A stretch of 64,000 bases of DNA from Eopsaltria australis (lineage: Eukaryota; Chordata; Aves; Passeriformes; Petroicidae). This document shows, in pieces, positions 38,090 through 64,000 of this stretch. The notes below the pieces were generated by a model. It had not been told where the DNA came from and did no database searches. It saw only the letters and a program-made list of their open reading frames with translations. The stretch is taken from positions 8,674,001-8,738,000 of the forward strand of contig JAVTVJ010011652.1 of assembly GCA_034509425.1 (NCBI GenBank), given 5' to 3'. Position 1 is the first letter of the stretch, and every line of letters starts with the position of its first letter. The position numbers were made by a program, and so were the translations under genes.

Positions 38090-38290
38090 GCGAGCGCTGG
38101 GCAGCAGCGGAGGTGCGGGGAGTCTCGGGAGCCGCCGCTGCCGCCGGGCGCTGCTCGGGGATGGCCCGGGAGCCCGCAAAGGGGGGGGCACGGCCGCCTC
38201 CTCCCCAGCCACGCACACCAGATAGGAGGTATCTCAATTTACACCAGCTGCGACCCTGGCTCGCCGTCCGCAGGGGCGGCGAAGAGATGG
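38090..38290. other. Small CpG-rich patch upstream of HPSE2
   Basis: About 200 bp of CpG-rich sequence stands inside AT-rich DNA 3 kb upstream of the HPSE2 start. It may be a distal regulatory element or an outlying part of the promoter island. No coding match is visible. Confidence 0.45.
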
Positions 38291-38604
38291 TCCTTTCTTA
38301 TATTACGATAATTACTTTAGAAAGCCTGACTCACATAAAAAGTATCTATAAAGATTTACTCGCGGTTTTGTCAATTTCGAAATAGGTTTCTCCGTTTTCC
38401 ATCTACTCTAAACTTGCTGGTTTTAATCTTCAAAACAGTCATTGGAAAAGAAAACTGGGGGAGGAGAAGCATTTCTATAAAGAGCTTAACCAAAGCACAT
38501 TAAATATTTTCCCAACATCACCAAATAAACAACAATCCTCCAGCTCCCTATAAACTATTTAAAGCATGTCATATCATCTCTTCTGCTCTTGCCAATGTAC
38601 TTTT

Positions 38605-38730
38605 CTTTTAATTTATAAGCTGATTAGAGCAGGGGCCTGTCTTTTTGTATATATTTGCAAAATGCTTGGCACCCTTTCAGTCAGTTGCAGTTCACAAACA
38701 CTTAAAACTGCATTTAACTTCATTATTATA
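38605..38730 (+). mobile_element. Possible L2/L3-type LINE 3' tail
   Basis: TATAAGCTGATTAGAGCAGG followed by GGCCTGTCTTTTTGTATA and ATGCTTGGCACC resembles the widespread amniote tail of the form AAGCTCTTTGGGGCAGGGACTGTCTT...GCCTAGCAC. The match is diverged and made from memory. Confidence 0.4.
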
Positions 38731-40654
38731 GGTAGTCACTTCGATTTTTCCTCTTTTGCAGAGCTACTGCCTGTGAAAGTGCTTCTTGTAAATGGTCTGA
38801 GCAATTGTTGAAGGTTTTCAGCAGAGGAAACCTCTTTAGATGGGAAAAAAAAAGAGGAATAAAAAGCACAAGGGAAATCTAAACTCAGATCTGAGGCTGT
38901 ACAAATTGGTCCAAAAGAAAATGGGGGAAATCTCTTTAGGAGGAACATTTTTAGTTCACTAAAAAATAAACTTTGCTCATAAATGATGAAAGTTATTATC
39001 ATCAGAGGATGTCCTGTACCAAACAAACCTCCATTAGGCTGGGAAGGATAAAACAGGCTAGACAGCCCTTTTTAAAAAAAAATCATCATGTCTTTGATTT
39101 CCAAGATATCAACCATGTCTGTTTCTGTAGTGCTGTCAAGTAAATCTGAATTATGGATGCTCTAAAAGAAGCCAGCAAGGAGAAAATTCAGCAAGTGGAA
39201 ATTAAGAGTGTTATCCATACTTCACAAAAATACACTTTCTTTTCAGGCTCTTAAGCTCCTGTCCTGTACCATGGCATGACAATTTCTTAGAAGAGCGAGA
39301 CCAGTGAACGTGGTAAAGCTGTGATCATCAGAGCATGCAATTGCATGACAGATTCTTTTTACTGAGCTTTTTGCCCTTTCTGCAGTGCAGTGTCCATCAT
39401 TTTCACCACAAGAGCCTTAACGTCTGGAATGCAACCTCCTAAAAGTGCCAGTGCCTCGAGGTGGGTGTTGCACAGCCTGAACTCCACTGCTGAAACCATT
39501 TTCTAGCGTGTTTATGTATCATGTCTAACCCGATCAAACAGACAGGGGACAGTTGCTTGATTTAGTACAGTATCCACATATTGCTCTTTAATGTAGGTGA
39601 CCTGGAAAGCTCTGTAAAAAGCAAATACCTCTGTCTGAGCTGGAAGAACTGGCTGGCTGGGGAGCTCAGCCACAGCAGGAGGAAAGCAAGCCCACTGAGA
39701 GAGCTTCCTCCCTCCATACGTGCAAAAGGCAAGGCATCGATCAAAACCAACGGCCTGCTCAGGAAAAGCACAGTTGGCAATGTTGTCTTTGCATTTCTGC
39801 CAGCGTGAAAGGAACACAAACTGGTATTTCCAAATCTAGCCATAGGAAAGTAGAGCACGTTTCTCTGAGAGTCAATCTGTACTCATTAGCAGCATAATGA
39901 AGAAACCTGTAAAAAAAAAAAAAAGCTCTCCCTGTGTGGCACACCACAGAATGAAACTGGGAGGATGAAATGGAGTTTTAGGCAGCTAGCAGTCAATGAT
40001 TTTTTTTTTAAGTTTTTTTTCACTTTTTCTAACTTAATTTCCAGTTCTGTGACAAGTTAGATACCATGTACTCTCTTGGAATAAACAACATTTATTGTTT
40101 TCCTTAATCTGCCTTTTTGTTTTACTTTATCTGACTTCTGATGCACGGTCTCAAAAATACTCTTACAAGCCCAGGGTACCCTGGTCCTGCAGATTTGTCC
40201 ATGGAGAGAACTTGTGAAATCCCAGAGTATTCAACTTCCAACAGGATTTCTGAGGTCCTTGAAAGACTGAGATGCACTGTTTCCATAAAGCTGTGGGAAT
40301 TGCTCTGGAGGTTCAAACCAGGTGCCAGCTCAGCACACAGAAATTCCCCCTGCTCAGTGCTTCTTCAGCAAGCAAAAAAAAAAAAAAAAATCTACGTAAT
40401 AACTGAGAACATTTCAGTGTACAACAATGCCCTTGGACAGAGAATGCTCTTTGGCTCCATTAACTTCTCTGTACTCATCAATGGCCAGGTCTGATTTCAT
40501 TTTTGTCTTTCATATCTTGAGAAGCAGCAAACACAGCAGCAATTTGTCACAGTCAAAGAGATACAGAGTGAAAACACAGCGGTGAGCCTGGAGCTCTGCA
40601 GTGCCCTGAAGACAACAATAGCCTCAGAAACCCTTTACCTCAAATTGAGCCCAG

Positions 40655-40740
40655 CTCTGAGCAGCAGGGAAACGTGTAGAATTATCCCTGTTTCACATCA
40701 TCAAGTGAAACAGAAAGAGAAGTGAATATGCCAATTTTGC
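40655..40740 (-). repeat. Possible MIR-type SINE fragment
   Basis: ATTATCCCTGTTTCACATCA, then TCAAGTGAAACAGAAAGAGA and AGTGAATATGCC, resembles the reverse strand of the MIR core and 3' part. It is diverged and short, so the call is weak. Confidence 0.3.
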
Positions 40741-43700
40741 AAGCCTGAGAATGAATGCAAGCGAGTATTTGCCCCAACATCTGGGGGAGATGATGGAGGT
40801 GAAGGAAGGGGGATGGTAAAAGTTGACAGAGACCTTCTATTTTTCTGGAGGGATGCTTCACATTCCAGCAGCAAAAATGGAGGGAATGGACATGAGAATT
40901 AGATCAGAGAGGGGAAGTAGGAAGATGGATGAAGTGCCAGACTGGAGGAGCAAAAGAGTCAATTATGAAAAAGAGGAAGGAACTGTGTGCAGAAATCAAC
41001 GAGGAGATGGAGCTCACGGGAGGAAACAGCAGCCAAAATGCTCTCAAATCAGAGATGCTGCTGGGGTGAGAGAGACAGAAAAGATTTGGAATATTTCAGG
41101 TAATGTAAAAATTGTAAACCCCTGTCCTCTGTATTTATTTGCACAGGGCAAATAAGCTCTCTGTCACCAGCTCTATCCAGACATCTGATCATGGCCTTGT
41201 GACAGACAAAGACAGGAGAAATCAGCTGTGTCAAAGCTGCATACTGTTCGTGTGCATTACAGAAATCAGAAGCTACACATGAAACTCACAGCTAGAGAGC
41301 AAGAGGAGAAAACTGTGGGTCGTGCCTGAAAACCAGACAAGTACATGAAGTAGAAATAAAGCAAAATGCCCAGAAGGACCCAGGAAACTGGGAGGCTCAG
41401 AAGAGAGCACCACGGAATGAGGGGGAAAGGCCAGCAGTACATCAGTGACCTGTGCTCGGGGAGGGAGGAGGAGATGTGCTGATGTCAGAGAGACTTCAAA
41501 CCAAATACTCTGCTTCCATTGCCCAGAAAAAGCTCTCAAATAAATCCAGAAAAAGCAATGTTCTTTCTGCATAAATTCCAGAGCCTTTACAGCAACTCAT
41601 CCTCACCTCAGCATTGCTTAAGGGCTGGCATGTCTGCAGAAGTGAGGGGTGAGGTGTAGAGTCCCTAACCCAGGCACAGAAGCTTATTGGCCAGAAAAAA
41701 ACTGCAGGGAAAGTTCATTTATTCATAGCACAGACATCTTTGTCCTTTCTGGGTGTTGCCCTGTATCTTCTCCCTCCACAGATTCCTTTCTGTTAGTCCT
41801 TTAGAACAGCAACAATGGAGAAAGCTAAAAATAAAGCTATATAAGCAATGTAATAGGCATGCAATTGCATGTCTATTTTCTTTGAAAAAATGATGCCTTA
41901 TTTCCTGTTCAATGGAAAATACAGTTTGATGTTACAACTATTAGGTTTTGACTGAATGCAGAAATTTGACTGAAACAATGACATTTCCCCCTGTATTTAC
42001 TATTACCATATGTCACTGATTATATATTTAAGTTGCAAAAATGAATTAAATTTCATGGCTTCCTCAAACTAGATTCTCCTGGAATGGACTGTCTTTTGTT
42101 ATTAACCAAAATGCTTGGAAAACAGTTTAAATCAAAACAGCAGACTTTTGGTATAATTTCAGGGGGAAACTGGTTATCACAAACCAAGTGCTTAACACAT
42201 CATCATCCAGAAGGCTCAGTAAAGCCTTGCAAAGCTGCAGCAACCATGGCCAGGATAGAGAAAGAGGGTTAATTGAACACCACAGACTTAGAGATGGAAA
42301 AAGGGAGAGAAATAAAAAAGACACTGAAGCTCTCTTGCCCGGGGTCTTATCCCTTCTGCTTCTGAAGTTATCATATATCCCCCATCACAGTGCTTATTTC
42401 ACTTATTTAGGGAAAATATCTTCTCTAAGCTGGCTACAGAGCATTAGTGACAATCAGATTGCACAAATGTTTCAGGAGAAGCCAGCCTTGTCCTTGCTAG
42501 ATTTCCTCCCGCTTTCTGGGGAGAAAAAAAACCCCTATTTTTTTTGCTCCTTCTGTTTCCCATCATGATTTGGATTGCTAACATTTCTATCCCCACTAGG
42601 AGTCCCTGGTGGCTCCCGGCCCTTTTCTAGAGGACAGCAGAGCCCCTGGGCTCCCATCAACCAGGAAGGAAGTGAATTGCAACCCGCAGCCTCCCAGACT
42701 CTGATTTCAGACCGTAAAGTCAAGGTGATGTAAAGAGACTTTAGGAAACTCCCCATGTCCGTGCTTCCCACTTTCTCCAGGTCCTGTCTAAACCTGCACA
42801 GCCAGAGCTGGGAGAGGACAGAGGCTACTTGAGAAGTCACAATTGACAGGTTTGTGGGTATTGCAGGCTGTGACACAAGCTGCAGAGAGACTCAGTGGTG
42901 GCAGACACAGTGTAAAGCAGAACCTGAGCAGTGCTGGTGAGTGAGAATCAGGTTGGCATTCCCAACTGAAGAGTTAGGGAAGAACAGGTAAAAGAAGTAG
43001 GGTTTGGCATAAGAGAAGGACAGCTACGCTGTGTTTGCTGAAGGACTGTGGGATACAGCCAGGACAGGCCTCAGTGAGAACATTGCAAATTCATGTCATA
43101 CTTTGCCAAAGACTCAATCAATTGAGCATGTGCTAAAGCTGAGTTTGTTTTGTCTTATTTGGAGCTTTGGAAGATATTTCCTATCTTGACTCATTGAACA
43201 CACTCCAAGCACACACCTGCAACTTCTGGAGTGCATCCTCTCAGCAAGAGGCTGGCTAGCACGTCGTCACTTATGCAGGGCAAATCCTACTGAAAGCACA
43301 TCTGACCACAGCTTTCACACCAGTTTACTTTTACATGTAGCACATGCAAGCTAACATCTGGCAGGAACACAACTATGTCCTGATGGAGATGCAGCTCATA
43401 GTAACAGATGGTGTTTGATACTGCAGGACCAGAGAGGCTCTACCTTAAACTGAGCATTATTTCTCTTCTGGGTTTTTACACTCTCTGGCCACATCTTCTG
43501 AGTGGTGCCACTGTCACTGCGGCTTTGCAGTCCCCTCAAGACCAAATACACTCTCAGCCTGCAGGTCACTGCCTCATCCTACCATGCAGGTGCTTTTGCT
43601 CCCATTGGGGCATGTCAGTACATGAAGGAGGGTGCTGATGCAACCATTACATTGTACATCAGTATAACACGAGGGTAGCAATGCCCTAAACCAGACAGTG

Positions 43701-44814
43701 CCTCCAGTGCAGGAGGAAACTTTCTCTCCAGGCATACGGTAGCTCTGCCTGCAGGCACGCAAGCAGCACCGGTAGTGAGCAATCTAACAAGCAACATCTG
43801 CTGCCTATTTAGGGGCAAAGGATGGAAAAGCCAGGAAAGAGTTCCCTACAGTGCCAGCTCCTTGAGACTGAGATTTTCATACTAAAGGGAAAAAAGTTCA
43901 GAAGAGAAAATCCAGCATCAAAACGAACATTGCCGTGTCTCTGGGAGATACAAGATGCGACCAATCGCCACTGCAGCTTCACATAGTTACTGTCCGAGAT
44001 TTTTTTTTTTTTTTCCAAAGCTCTATTTTGCCAGTAAAAAGTGCGGAGAGAGATTGCCACCTTGTGGTTCTTCTTCCTGCAGTGCCATGGTTTTTTTTCT
44101 CACTTGTTCCAGGCTAGACCAGTGATTTCCAAACCGCTGTCCAGGGATTTCCAGTGACAAGGGTACTACGGACAATACTTTCCAAATACTTAATTAACTA
44201 AAAAAAAAAAGGACGCCTGTAATTCACAGTCTTCAGTTCCTATACTGAGAAGCTTATCACTAGAAAACCTTCCAGGAATCTAACTTGCAAGTTAATAAAT
44301 ATGAGTAACTACTGGCATGGGTAGTTACAGCTCCCATGGGTACAAAACGCTATGGCAGTGATGCACAAGACCAAACCATCCTTACATTATTCTCAGCACC
44401 GAGAAATCTGCGAGAAATTCAGGGCTGATGACAGCCTGCCATTGATAAAATACGGGATGATCTCAGACAGTAGCTCCCACAAGGTCCTAATAAGGGGGGA
44501 GTAGCCATGTGCTCATCCCCCCCACCTTGCAGATAGGAAGGCAGGAGCAGGTTGAGCTGGTCCCAAGTCACTCTGGGTACTGCTTAGGGCAGCTCGTGAG
44601 ATCGGTCCCTCAGGCAGTACAACTTGGGGCAAGGTCTGCACCTGTTGGCTCCTCCATCAATCACGCCCAGCTACAGCACCAGGTAGTATTTCCCCAGTGG
44701 TACCAAAGGGGAGTTAGAAATTGGAAGATCAGCAAGAGCTTGTGAAGCAGCACACAGCCCCTGTGAACACCCCGTGAATTTATCACATTTGAAAAAAAAT
44801 TAACTGCCTCTCCC

Positions 44815-44832
44815 AGAGAGAGAGAGAGAGAA
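44815..44832. repeat. (AG)n microsatellite
   Basis: Nine AG units in the interval about 1.1 kb upstream of the CNNM1 start. Confidence 0.95.
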
Positions 44833-45706
44833 GAGTCTCTCCTAACACAGAAAGCAGCGCAGATCCCCCTGGTAGCTTGTCATGCCTGTCTGCCTGCTGA
44901 CATACTGACACAGAAAGTGACCTATTTTCATGGGAGCAATAATGAGTGAATAATCAGATTTTTTCGGGCATTTCCTTTGCCTCCATTACATTTTCTAGCT
45001 TCCTGCTTTGCCACTACCGAGCCTATTGCAGTTGTAAGGAGCTATTGTCCCGTTCCCCAGCCGAGTTTCAAGTGAATGCTGGTTCAGGGAAGACAAAAGT
45101 TTCAACCGTCCCTAAGTGCATTCTTGAGCACATACTTGTGAAGCTGATAAACCCTAGCAATATTCCCCATCAGGTCTAGACATGAGAATAAATGTAGTTA
45201 CAGTGTGGTACATTTGTTTCCTAGAAAGACTGCAGATCTAACGACAACCCACCCCCCGTTAAAAAAACCCAAACAAAACAATCAAACCACTCCCACGGGA
45301 AGAAGGGAAGTGAAAAGCTGAAGAGTAGGGCTTCGACAGATAACAGAGGGAGGCTAACCGCAAATTCCAGCTGCAGAGACTGCTGGCAGAAGCCCTTGAG
45401 CAAACCCCGACCGCACAGTGCAGGGGAGGAGCAGCCCCCGCATCGCAACCCACAGGCGGTGTACCTGGGATGCCACCGGGAGTCAGCGCGGCCGCGGGTG
45501 GCTGGGGCAGAGCTCGCTGCTCGGGCCCGCAGCCCGCTCTGGCTGCCAGGGGTGGGGGCTGCCCCGTGTTACCGGGAACGGGCTCCGGGGCAGATCCGCC
45601 AGCGTCTCACCCGGTGCGGAGAGAGCGCGCAGTGCCGCCCGCCGCGGGGATGCTCCCGCACAGACCGTGCGGGGCGGGGAGGCGAACTCCTCGGTCCCCT
45701 GCGTAG

Positions 45707-64000
<18,294 letters not shown>

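Larger units (their letters stand above)
35164..45395. other. Intergenic interval between HPSE2 and CNNM1
   Basis: This interval lies between the divergent HPSE2 and CNNM1 starts. The left 1.7 kb is CpG-island flank of HPSE2. A second small CpG-rich patch occurs at 38090-38290. The rest is AT-richer DNA with an L2/L3-like LINE tail (38605-38730), a possible MIR fragment (40655-40740), A-runs and an (AG)n tract (44815-44832). No open frame here resembles a known protein, and large frames between 35.6 and 37.3 kb are GC artefacts. Confidence 0.75.

Overview
This is avian nuclear DNA. Three things show it: vertebrate split genes with GT-AG introns, copies of the CR1 LINE ending in the typical ATTCTATGATTCT-type tail (5693-5890, 9669-9782), and no primate or rodent SINEs. 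The species cannot be fixed from the sequence. The gene order HPSE2 (minus strand) - CNNM1 (plus strand) matches the conserved block on human 10q24. Nothing looks bacterial, viral or plasmid-like, and there is no CRISPR array and no operon.

Layout. 1-35091 (minus strand) is the 5' part of HPSE2 (heparanase-2). Exon 1 is at 34832-35091, exon 2 at 33652-33809 and exon 3 at 22451-22612. The gene runs off the left edge inside intron 3. A broad CpG island (about 32.95-36.9 kb) covers exons 1-2 and the upstream flank. Introns 2 and 3 hold decayed CR1 LINEs, low-complexity tracts, two inverted repeats and an isolated CpG island near 25.3-25.9 kb with no known exon. About 35.2-45.4 kb is the intergenic interval between the two head-to-head genes.

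45917-64000 (plus strand) is CNNM1 (cyclin M1, CNNM/ACDP family). Its large, very GC-rich first exon (45917-47429) encodes the signal sequence, the extracellular domain, the DUF21 membrane domain and most of the CBS pair. It is followed by a 9.7-kb intron and ten smaller exons. Exon 11 is cut by the right edge. In all, 903 codons plus 2 bases are present; from memory the human protein is about 951 residues, so roughly 40 codons lie beyond the window.

The two genes are physically linked and divergent but not known to share a pathway. HPSE2 is a secreted, catalytically inactive heparanase relative that binds heparan sulfate. CNNM1 is a membrane protein of the CNNM magnesium-transport/regulator family. 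I found no previously undescribed biological system. The best leads are the orphan intronic CpG island with an ATG and a strong plus-strand splice donor, two compact inverted repeats, a ten-unit pentanucleotide repeat in the CNNM1 leader, and two frame-neutral CNNM1 exons. Comparisons with human proteins are from memory, not from a database search.
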